In this document: in pieces, positions 8,975 through 16,476 of the stretch | Position numbering within the stretch: position 1 is the first letter of the stretch | How the letters are laid out: each line of letters begins with the position of its first letter | NCBI RefSeq assembly: GCF_001668625.1 | Contig: NZ_LZLJ01000005.1 | Location: 1-53,656, forward strand | Length of the DNA: 53,656 nucleotides | Source: Mycobacterium sp. 1274756.6 | GTDB lineage: Bacteria > Actinomycetota > Actinomycetes > Mycobacteriales > Mycobacteriaceae | Direction: 5' to 3' | The notes under the pieces: model-generated | Databases searched by the model: none | Told to the model about the DNA's origin: nothing | Seen by the model: only the letters and a program-made list of their open reading frames with translations | Program-made: the position numbers and the translations under genes

Positions 8975-9005
8975 ACGGGCCCCCGAGGATCGCCCGGGGG
9001 CCCGT
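8975..9005. terminator. Bidirectional hairpin between convergent genes
   Basis: Perfect 11-bp arms ACGGGCCCCCG (8975-8985) and CGGGGGCCCGT (8995-9005) with a 9-base loop, placed between the end of the small membrane protein (8950) and the end of fadE5 (9026, opposite strand). There is no T-tract, as is common for mycobacterial terminators. Confidence 0.7.
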
Positions 9006-9025
9006 CGTGCACTGCGCGGGTTCGG

Positions 9026-10861
9026 TCAGAACGCCGCTTCGTCGAGCTCCATGATCTCGTTGTCCAGGGTCTCGATGACCTGGCGGGTGCTGGAGAGCAG
9101 CGGCAGGACGTTCTTGGCGAAGAACGACGCCACCGCGATCTTGCCCTCGTAGAAGGCCCGGTCCTCGTCGCTGACCCCGGCGTCGAGCGCCTCCACGGCC
9201 ACCGCCGCCTGGCGCTGCAGCAGCCAGCCGATCATCAGGTCACCGACGGCCATCAGGAACCGCACCGAGCCCAGCCCCACCTTGTAGATGCTGGTGACCT
9301 CCTCCTGGGCGGCCATCAGGTAGCCGGTGAGCGCGGCGGCCATGCCCTGGATATCGGCCAGCGCGGTGCCCAGCAGCTCACGCTCGGTCTTGAGCCGCCC
9401 GTTGCCGGACTCGCTCTTGACGAACGCCTCGATCTGGCCGGCGACGTGCCCGAGCGCCACACCCTTGTCCCGGACGATCTTGCGGAAGAAGAAGTCCTGG
9501 GCCTGGATGGCGGTGGTGCCCTCGTACAGCGAGTCGATCTTGGCGTCGCGGATGTACTGCTCGATCGGGTAGTCCTGCAGGAAGCCCGAGCCGCCGAGGG
9601 TCTGCAGGCTCTCGGTGAGCTTGGCGTAGGCCTGCTCGGAGCCGACCCCCTTGACGATCGGCAGGAGCAGGTCGTTGACCTTCACGGCCAGTTCCGGGTC
9701 GATGTCGTGCACCGCGGTCGCCACCTCGGCGTCCTGGTAGGTGCCGGTGTACATGTACAGCGCGCGCAGCCCCTCGGCGTAGGCCTTCTGGGTCATCAGC
9801 GAGCGCCGCACGTCCGGGTGGTGGGTGATGGTGACCCGCGGCGCGGTCTTGTCGGTCATCTGGGTCAGGTCGGCGCCCTGCACCCGCTCCTTGGCGTACT
9901 CGAGTGCGTTGAGGTAGCCGGTGGACAGCGTCGCGATCGCCTTGGTGCCGACCATCATGCGGGCCTGCTCGATCACCTCGAACATCTGCGCGATGCCGTC
10001 GTGCACCTCGCCGACCAGCCAGCCCTTCGCGGGCACGCCGTGCTGACCGAAGGTCAGCTCACAGGTGGTGGAGACCTTCAGGCCCATCTTGTGCTCGATG
10101 TTGGTGACGAACACGCCGTTGCGCTCACCCATCTCGCCGGTCTCGAAGTCGAACAGCACCTTCGGGACGAAGAACAGCGACAGGCCCTTGGTGCCCGGGC
10201 CTGCGCCCTCGGGGCGGGCCAGCACCAGGTGGAAGATGTTCTCGAACAGGTCGTCGGAGTCGGCGGAGGTGATGAACCGCTTCACCCCGTCGATGTGCCA
10301 GGTGCCGTCGTCCTGCTGGACCGCCTTGGTGCGGCCGGCGCCGACGTCCGATCCGGCGTCGGGCTCGGTGAGCACCATGGTGGAGCCCCAGCCGCGTTCG
10401 GCGGCGGTGACGGCCCACTTCTTCTGCTCGTCGGTGCCGAGGTGGTAGAGGATGTTGGCGAAGCCGGCGCCGCCGGCGTACATCCAGACCGCCGGGTTGG
10501 CGCCGAGGATGTGCTCGTTGAGCGCCCACATCAGCGCCTTGGGCATCGGCATGCCGCCGAGCTCCTCGTCGAGCCCGGCCTTGTCCCAGCCGGCCTCGAT
10601 GACCGCGCGCACCGAGGCCTTGAACGACTCCGGCAGGGTCACGCTGTGGGTTTCCGGGTCGAACACCGGCGGGTTACGGTCGCCTTCGACGAACGACTCG
10701 GCGATCGGGCCTTCGGCCAGCCGGGCCATCTCGGTGAGCATGTCGCGGGCGGTCTCGACGTCCAGGTCGGCGTAGGCGCCCTTGCCGAGCGCCTTGTCGA
10801 CACCGAGGACTTCGAACAGGTTGAACACCTGGTCACGGATGTTGCTCTTGTAGTGGCTCAC
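9026..10861 (-). CDS. fadE5: Acyl-CoA dehydrogenase FadE5
   Basis: A 611-residue protein starting [20 protein letters not shown], essentially colinear with M. tuberculosis FadE5 (Rv0244c). Typical ACAD segments are [31 protein letters not shown] and the C-terminal [18 protein letters not shown]. FadE5 uses FAD to introduce the alpha-beta double bond into acyl-CoAs of varied chain length. The GTG at 10861 was chosen because GAGGAGG precedes it and it matches the family start; an upstream ATG at 10921 lies inside the operator region. It is convergent with the small gene at 8657 and divergent from the flavin reductase. Confidence 0.95.
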   Translation of the reverse strand: MSHYKSNIRDQVFNLFEVLGVDKALGKGAYADLDVETARDMLTEMARLAEGPIAESFVEGDRNPPVFDPETHSVTLPESFKASVRAVIEAGWDKAGLDEELGGMPMPKALMWALNEHILGANPAVWMYAGGAGFANILYHLGTDEQKKWAVTAAERGWGSTMVLTEPDAGSDVGAGRTKAVQQDDGTWHIDGVKRFITSADSDDLFENIFHLVLARPEGAGPGTKGLSLFFVPKVLFDFETGEMGERNGVFVTNIEHKMGLKVSTTCELTFGQHGVPAKGWLVGEVHDGIAQMFEVIEQARMMVGTKAIATLSTGYLNALEYAKERVQGADLTQMTDKTAPRVTITHHPDVRRSLMTQKAYAEGLRALYMYTGTYQDAEVATAVHDIDPELAVKVNDLLLPIVKGVGSEQAYAKLTESLQTLGGSGFLQDYPIEQYIRDAKIDSLYEGTTAIQAQDFFFRKIVRDKGVALGHVAGQIEAFVKSESGNGRLKTERELLGTALADIQGMAAALTGYLMAAQEEVTSIYKVGLGSVRFLMAVGDLMIGWLLQRQAAVAVEALDAGVSDEDRAFYEGKIAVASFFAKNVLPLLSSTRQVIETLDNEIMELDEAAF

Positions 10862-10910
10862 GGACTTCCTCCTCGATGAGAGCGCCACTTGACGGTTGGG
10901 TACTCGGGCT

Positions 10911-10956
10911 AAGTTACCCACCAGTAACGACCCTCAAGGTAACCGGTGGGTAACTT
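10911..10956. promoter_or_regulatory. fadE5 operator: paired TTAC-N6-GTAA-type sites
   Basis: AAGTTACCCACC (10911-10922) and its exact reverse complement GGTGGGTAACTT (10945-10956) form a 12-bp inverted repeat with a 22-base spacer, 50-95 bases upstream of the fadE5 start. The first half also contains TTACCCACCAGTAA (10914-10927), which shares the TTAC-N6-GTAA layout of the fabG4/fadA2 palindrome. Two dimers of a TetR-type regulator could bind here (inference). Confidence 0.6.
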
Positions 10957-10995
10957 CGGCGCAAGCTGACCGGCAAAATTGTTACCTAGCCCAAA

Positions 10996-11007
10996 CCAAC
11001 CGGTTGG
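10996..11007. promoter_or_regulatory. Perfect 12-bp palindrome CCAACCGGTTGG
   Basis: Self-complementary dodecamer in the fadE5/flavin reductase divergent region, 145 bases before the small open frame at 11141. It is separate from the TTAC sites and could be an operator of a different regulator. The rest of 10862-11140 shows no further feature I can support. Confidence 0.35.
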
Positions 11008-11140
11008 CTGTGATCCGTTCCGGCGTCGCGAATAGCTCGGTGACCTGCGGGAATCGAGTCGTTCGAGCCGCGGGCGCCGAGCCGGGCGGCTGGTTATCCG
11101 GGCAGCTGCGGCGGGTAGGGTACGGACAGACCTCCCGACC

Positions 11141-11681
<541 letters not shown>

Positions 11682-11706
11682 CCGGACCTGATCGCGGGGC
11701 GGGCCG

Positions 11707-12453
11707 CTAGCGGCGGAACAGTTTGTTGCCCAGCCACACGATCGGGTCGTAGCGGTGGCCGGCGACACGCTCTTTCATCGGGATGATCGCGTTGTCGGTG
11801 ATCTTGATGCCGGCCGGGCAGACCTCGGTGCAGCACTTGGTGATGTTGCACATGCCCAGCCCGGCGTCGTCCTGGGCGAGGTCACGCCGGTCGCCCTGGT
11901 CGAGGGGATGCATCTCCAGCTCGGCGATCCGGATGAAAAAGCGCGGCCCGGCGTAGTTCTTCTTGTTGTCCTCGTGGTCGCGGATCACGTGGCACACGTC
12001 CTGGCACAGGAAGCACTCGATGCATTCCCGGAACTCCTGGGACCGTTCGACGTCGCGCTGGTCCATCCGGTACTCGCCGGGCGCGAGACCGGCGGGCGGG
12101 GTGAACGACGGGATCTCGCGCGCCTTCTCGTAGTTGTAGGAGACGTCGGTGACCAGGTCGCGGACCACCGGGAAGGTGCGCATCGGGGTGACGGTGACGA
12201 CCTCGTCGGGGTCGAACGTCGACATCCGGGTCATACACATCAGCTTCGGGTGGCCGTTGATCTCCGCCGAACAGGAGCCGCACTTGCCGGCCTTGCAGTT
12301 CCAGCGCACCGCCAGGTCGGGGGTCTGGGTGGCCTGCAGCCGGTGGATGACGTCGAGCACCACTTCGCCCTCGTTGACCTCGACGGTGAACTCCTCGAGG
12401 GCGCCGCCGTCCTCGTCGCCGCGCCAGACCTGAAACGTCGCGTCGTAGCTCAT
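11707..12453 (-). CDS. sdhB: Succinate dehydrogenase iron-sulfur subunit (Sdh1 type)
   Basis: A 248-residue subunit. Cys53, Cys58, Cys61 and Cys73 (CKAGKCGSC and the LMC that follows) ligate a [2Fe-2S] cluster; CIECFLCQDVC and CNITKCCTEVCP further on supply ligands for [4Fe-4S] and [3Fe-4S] clusters. It passes electrons from the flavoprotein to the membrane subunit. The start is one base from the sdhA stop. This is the Rv0247c-type enzyme, distinct from the classical sdhCDAB set. Last gene of the operon, convergent with the flavin reductase. Confidence 0.93.
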   Translation of the reverse strand: MSYDATFQVWRGDEDGGALEEFTVEVNEGEVVLDVIHRLQATQTPDLAVRWNCKAGKCGSCSAEINGHPKLMCMTRMSTFDPDEVVTVTPMRTFPVVRDLVTDVSYNYEKAREIPSFTPPAGLAPGEYRMDQRDVERSQEFRECIECFLCQDVCHVIRDHEDNKKNYAGPRFFIRIAELEMHPLDQGDRRDLAQDDAGLGMCNITKCCTEVCPAGIKITDNAIIPMKERVAGHRYDPIVWLGNKLFRR

Positions 12454-12454
12454 G

Positions 12455-14371
12455 TCAGCTTCTCCGTCCTGGGTGATCGGCCAGTTCGTCGTCGGTGAAG
12501 TACTTCTCGAGCTCGTCGATCTCGAACAGCTCCAGCAGGTCCTCGCGCACCGGGGTCTGGGACTCCCGGGTGACGTCGACGTCGGGCACCACCGCGTTGT
12601 CGCCGGTGGTGCGGCACACCAGCAGGGTGCGACGCCACTCGGCGTCCATCGCCGGGTAGTCGTCGCGGGTGTGCCCGCCGCGGCTCTCGGTGCGCTCCAG
12701 CGCCGCCTTGGCCACGCACTCGCTGATCAGCAGCATGTTGCGCAGGTCGACCGCCAGGTGCCAGCCCGGGTTGAACTGGCGGTGCCCCTCCACGGCGATG
12801 TTGGCGAAGCGGGCCTTGAGCTCCTCGAGCTTGGCCAGCGCCTGCCGCATCTCGTCGGCCTTGCGGATGATGCCGACGAGTTCGTTCATCGCCTCCTGCA
12901 ACTCGGTGTGCAGCGTGTAGGGGTTCTCCGGGCGGGTGGTGCCGGTCGGGCCGTTGAACGGCGCCAACGCCAGCTTCGCGGCGGCGTCGACGGCGACCGG
13001 GTCCACCTGCGGCCGGCTGTCCAGCTTGTCGACGTAGTCGGCCGCGCCCAGCCCGGCGCGCCGGCCGAACACCAGCAGGTCCGACAGCGAGTTGCCGCCG
13101 AGCCGGTTGGAACCGTGCATCCCGCCGGAACACTCCCCGGCGGCGAACAGCCCCGGCGTGGTGGCGGCCCCGGTGTCCGGGTCGACCTCGATGCCCCCCA
13201 TCACGTAGTGACAGGTCGGCCCGACCTCCATGGGCTGCTTGGTGATGTCGACCTCGGCGAGCTCCATGAACTGGTGGTACATCGACGGCAGCCGCCGGGT
13301 GATCTCCTCGGGCGTGAGCCGCGAGGCGATGTCGAGGTAGACCCCGCCGTGCGGGGAGCCGCGGCCCGCCTTCACCTCGGAGTTGATCGCGCGGGCCACC
13401 TCGTCGCGGGGCAGCAGGTCCGGGGTGCGCCGGGCGGAGTCGTTGTCCTTGAGCCACTGGTCGGCCTCGTCCTCGGTCTCGGCGTACTGGCCTTTGAACA
13501 CCGGCGGGATGTAGTCGAACATGAACCGGGCGCCCTCGGAGTTCTTCAGCACCCCGCCGTCGCCGCGCACGCCCTCGGTGACCAGGATGCCCTTGACGCT
13601 GGGCGGCCAGACCATCCCGGTGGGGTGGAACTGGATGAACTCCATGTTGATCAGGCTCGCCCCGGCCCGCAGGGCCAGCGCGTGCCCGTCGCCGGTGTAC
13701 TCCCAGGAGTTCGACGTCACCTTGAACGACTTGCCGATCCCGCCGGTGGCCAGCACCACCGCGGGCGCCTCGAACAGGATGAACCGGCCGGACTCGCGCC
13801 AGTAGCCGAAAGCCCCGGCGATGCGGTCGCCGTCTTTGACCAGCTCGGTGATGGTGCACTCCATGAACACCTTGATCCGGGCCTCGTAGTCGCCGTACTC
13901 GGCCTTGTCCTCCTGCTGCAGCGAGACGATCTTCTGCTGCATGGTGCGGATGAGTTCCAGCCCGGTGCGGTCACCGACGTGGGCCAGCCGCGGGTAGGTG
14001 TGGCCGCCGAAGTTGCGCTGGCTGATCCGGCCGTCCTTGGTGCGGTCGAACAGCGCCCCGTAGGTCTCCAGCTCCCACACCCGGTCGGGGGCCTCCTTGG
14101 CGTGCAACTCGGCCATCCGCCAGTTGTTGAGGAACTTGCCGCCGCGCATGGTGTCACCGAAGTGAACTTTCCAGTTGTCCTTGTCGTTGACGTTGCCCAT
14201 CGAGGCGGCGCAGCCACCCTCGGCCATCACGGTGTGGGCCTTGCCGAACAGCGACTTGCACACCACCGCGACCCGCAGGCCGCGCTCGCGGGCTTCGATC
14301 ACCGCGCGCAACCCCGCGCCGCCGGCACCGATCACGACGACGTCGTAGGCGTGCCGTTCGACTTCAACCAT
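12455..14371 (-). CDS. sdhA: Succinate dehydrogenase flavoprotein subunit (Sdh1 type)
   Basis: A 638-residue flavoprotein. GAGGAG (residues 15-20) is the FAD dinucleotide-binding motif; His46 in KAHTVMAEGG matches the His that carries covalent FAD in succinate dehydrogenases. Further substrate-site segments are QFHPTG and GLFAAGECSGGMHGSNRLGG. It oxidises succinate to fumarate (Rv0248c family), at the cytoplasmic face of the membrane. Sits 60 bases after the membrane anchor gene and 1 base before sdhB. Confidence 0.95.
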   Translation of the reverse strand: MVEVERHAYDVVVIGAGGAGLRAVIEARERGLRVAVVCKSLFGKAHTVMAEGGCAASMGNVNDKDNWKVHFGDTMRGGKFLNNWRMAELHAKEAPDRVWELETYGALFDRTKDGRISQRNFGGHTYPRLAHVGDRTGLELIRTMQQKIVSLQQEDKAEYGDYEARIKVFMECTITELVKDGDRIAGAFGYWRESGRFILFEAPAVVLATGGIGKSFKVTSNSWEYTGDGHALALRAGASLINMEFIQFHPTGMVWPPSVKGILVTEGVRGDGGVLKNSEGARFMFDYIPPVFKGQYAETEDEADQWLKDNDSARRTPDLLPRDEVARAINSEVKAGRGSPHGGVYLDIASRLTPEEITRRLPSMYHQFMELAEVDITKQPMEVGPTCHYVMGGIEVDPDTGAATTPGLFAAGECSGGMHGSNRLGGNSLSDLLVFGRRAGLGAADYVDKLDSRPQVDPVAVDAAAKLALAPFNGPTGTTRPENPYTLHTELQEAMNELVGIIRKADEMRQALAKLEELKARFANIAVEGHRQFNPGWHLAVDLRNMLLISECVAKAALERTESRGGHTRDDYPAMDAEWRRTLLVCRTTGDNAVVPDVDVTRESQTPVREDLLELFEIDELEKYFTDDELADHPGRRS

Positions 14372-14431
14372 GAACCCTCACTTGTCCTGTCGTTGCTGGG
14401 CCGGCATCGGCGGCGAGCGCCGCGACGCCGC

Positions 14432-15271
14432 TCACCCGATGAACCGGAAGTCGGTGATGGTCCCGCTGGAGACCATCCAGACGTAGAAGTCGGTGAACGC
14501 CAAGGTGCCCAGCGTGATCCAAGCGAACGTCATGTGCCGGGCGTTGAACCAGGACACCTTGGTCCACAGCCAGTAGCGCACCGGATGCTTGGAGAAGTGC
14601 TTGAGCCGTCCGCCGATGACATGCCGGCAGGAGTGGCAGCCACCGGTGTAGGCCCACAGCAACGCCACGTTGGCCACCAGGATGATGTTGCCCAGCCCGA
14701 AGCCGAATCCGCCCTGCCCGTTGTTGGCGTCCGCGGAGTAGAAGGCGGCCGCCGCGTCATAGGTGTTGAGCAGCAGGATCGCCGACGCCAGGTAGAAGAA
14801 GTAGCGGTGGCCGTTCTGGAAGATCAGCGGGAAGCGGGTCTCGCCGGTGTAGCCCTTGCGGGGCTCGGGCACCGCGCAGCCGGTCGGGGACTGCCACACC
14901 GAGCGGTAGTAGGCCTTGCGGTAGTAGTAGCAGGTGACCCGGAACGCCAGCAGGATCGGCAACACCAACATGCCCAACGGGATCCAGGGCGGGAAGTGCC
15001 CGAACCACACCCCCAGGTGGCTGGCGTTGGGCACGCAGGAGGCGCTGATGCACGGCGAGTAGAACGGCGTCAGGTAGTGGTAGTCGTCGACCCAGTAGTC
15101 GCGTCCCCAAAACGCGCGCACGGTCGCGTAGAGGATGAACGCGCCGAGACCGAGGTTGACCAGCAGCGGCTGCAGCCACCACCGGTCGGTGCGCAGCGTG
15201 CGGCGGTCGAGTTGGGCGCGTTCGGCGGAGAAAACACCGGTGGCGCGGCGGGTCACGGCGGGTGCGCTCAT
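14432..15271 (-). CDS. Succinate dehydrogenase membrane anchor (Rv0249c-like)
   Basis: A 279-residue membrane protein with about five hydrophobic helices (for example LVNLGLGAFILYATV, WIPLGMLVLPILLAFRV, YFFYLASAILLLNTY, IILVANVALLWAYTGG). Histidines such as those in YTGGCHSCRHVIGG and the RYFFYLAS region could ligate haem. It anchors the SdhAB pair and connects to quinone. First of the three core subunit genes; upstream lies a small conserved gene (15367-15660) as in Rv0250c-Rv0247c. Confidence 0.9.
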   Translation of the reverse strand: MSAPAVTRRATGVFSAERAQLDRRTLRTDRWWLQPLLVNLGLGAFILYATVRAFWGRDYWVDDYHYLTPFYSPCISASCVPNASHLGVWFGHFPPWIPLGMLVLPILLAFRVTCYYYRKAYYRSVWQSPTGCAVPEPRKGYTGETRFPLIFQNGHRYFFYLASAILLLNTYDAAAAFYSADANNGQGGFGFGLGNIILVANVALLWAYTGGCHSCRHVIGGRLKHFSKHPVRYWLWTKVSWFNARHMTFAWITLGTLAFTDFYVWMVSSGTITDFRFIG

Positions 15272-15366
15272 AGAAAGTGATCCTCTTCACGTGGGCTGTT
15301 CGGAGGATACTCAAATCACCGGGAGGCCCGTGGTGGAATGCGCGCCACTAGCGCTGGAGCGCGGTC

Positions 15367-15660
15367 TCAGAAGCGGGAGCCGCCCAGCCCCTCGTCGTCG
15401 ACATCACGCCAGAACTCGATGTCGTATTCGGTGTCGGGGATGGTGATCTTCTCTTCGGGGTGGGTGGCCGCCCAGCGGCTGAGGTCCAGTTCGTCCAGGT
15501 CGGCGTCGAGCAGTTCGGCATCGGCGACCAGCCGGTCGATGTCGGCGACGATGCGCCGCATCCCGGGGACGTCGGCGTAGCGCGTCTTGAGCGCCGAAAG
15601 GCTGCGGCGCAATCCACCGATCAGGTCGTACAGCTCGGTGAATTCGGTGGGGCGAGACAA
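15367..15660 (-). CDS. Conserved small protein of the Sdh1 operon (Rv0250c-like)
   Basis: A 97-residue acidic, mostly helical protein: heptad-like Leu spacing around LYDLIGGLRRSLSALKTRYADV and a charged middle AELLDADLDELDL. No membrane segment or signal. It heads the succinate dehydrogenase operon, separated by 95 bases from the anchor subunit; the same order occurs in M. tuberculosis. The function is not known to me; a cytosolic accessory role in Sdh1 assembly or regulation is inference from position. Confidence 0.82.
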   Translation of the reverse strand: MSRPTEFTELYDLIGGLRRSLSALKTRYADVPGMRRIVADIDRLVADAELLDADLDELDLSRWAATHPEEKITIPDTEYDIEFWRDVDDEGLGGSRF

Positions 15661-15740
15661 CAGAGCTCCTAGCGGCCGAAGGTGTCATGGATCACACTAC
15701 GGCACCCAGGGTAAGGCCGCCGGGCTAACCGCGAAAGGAA

Positions 15741-15770
15741 ATGCGGCGGGGCGGTTGCGCCCCGCCGCAT
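15741..15770. terminator. Strong hairpin terminator after hsp20
   Basis: Perfect 13-bp arms ATGCGGCGGGGCG (15741-15753) and CGCCCCGCCGCAT (15758-15770) with loop GTTG, 47 bases beyond the hsp20 stop on the minus strand. A second weaker stem (CGATCCGG/CCGGATCG, 15786-15808) lies between. The element separates hsp20 from the sdh operon. Confidence 0.8.
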
Positions 15771-15816
15771 CTCGAAAGCGGCGGCCGATCCGGACCGGCG
15801 CCGGATCGCCGGGGGG

Positions 15817-16257
15817 TTACTTGGTGATCGCGATGCGCTTGGGCTCCGACCCCGCGTAGGCGCCGGTCACCCGGACGCTGAGCACCCCGGCGTCGTAGGA
15901 CGCCGCGACCGCGTCACCGGTCACGTGCTCGGGCAGCCGGAAGGTGCGGCGGAACGATCCGTAGCGGACCTCCCGCAGGGTGCGGCCATCGGTCGCCTCG
16001 GCGTGCTCGTCGCGGCGTTCGCCGTGGATGACCAGCTGACCGCCGTCCACCTCCACGGTGACGTCCTTCTCGACGTCCACGCCGGGCAGCTCCAGCCGGA
16101 CTACCGCGTCCTCGCCGTCCCGGATGATCTCGGCGGCCGGGTGGAAGCCGGCGTCGACGGTGACCGGCTTCAGCCAGCCGGCGCCCTCACCGAAGAAATC
16201 GTGGACCCAGCGGTCGACGTCGAACGCCGGGCGCGACCACAGTGTCAGGTTGCTCAT
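15817..16257 (-). CDS. Small heat shock protein Hsp20 (Acr2-like)
   Basis: A 146-residue alpha-crystallin chaperone. N-terminal MSNLTLWSRPAFDVDRWV, an alpha-crystallin domain from about residue 40 (ELPGVDVEKDVTVEVDGGQL), the conserved YGSFRRTFRLPEHV loop, and the family signature ASYDAGVLSVRV. It binds unfolding proteins without ATP. The ATG at 16257 follows AGGAGA; a longer frame to 16332 lacks a site. A HAIR-like HspR operator lies 75-95 bases upstream, which fits the known HspR control of the M. tuberculosis homologue Rv0251c. Confidence 0.93.
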   Translation of the reverse strand: MSNLTLWSRPAFDVDRWVHDFFGEGAGWLKPVTVDAGFHPAAEIIRDGEDAVVRLELPGVDVEKDVTVEVDGGQLVIHGERRDEHAEATDGRTLREVRYGSFRRTFRLPEHVTGDAVAASYDAGVLSVRVTGAYAGSEPKRIAITK

Positions 16258-16332
16258 GGTTGTCTCCTTTGTTTCCACAGCTGGTGTTCGCTTGTCGGGG
16301 ACCGGCCCGGTGCCGGCCTCCGCCCCGTGCAA

Positions 16333-16353
16333 CTTGAGTCGACCACGCTAAAG
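16333..16353. promoter_or_regulatory. HAIR-like HspR binding site
   Basis: CTTGAGT-N7-GCTAAAG. The published HAIR consensus is CTTGAGT-N7-ACTCAAG; the left half is identical and the right half matches at 5 of 7 bases. Located upstream of hsp20, on the far side towards nirB. Repression by HspR is the expected role. Confidence 0.6.
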
Positions 16354-16476
16354 TCCCGGGGCGTGTTCGCCCACCGCGAACAACCTCACCGGCGGCCAAC
16401 CGGGCTGTGAGCAGACCGTCATCGCGCCGTCACACGAGGCGACACGACCGCAACACCGCCTTCTTAACCTGCGAAC

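Noticed and set aside
9446..10879. Open frame antisense to fadE5 (and similar ones antisense to sdhA, fadE6, fadA2)
   Set aside because: No recognisable segments; the real genes lie on the other strand.
16354..16476. GlnR box upstream of nirB
   Set aside because: Only AC-N9-AC type coincidences were found, which are expected by chance in such DNA; no full half-site pair.
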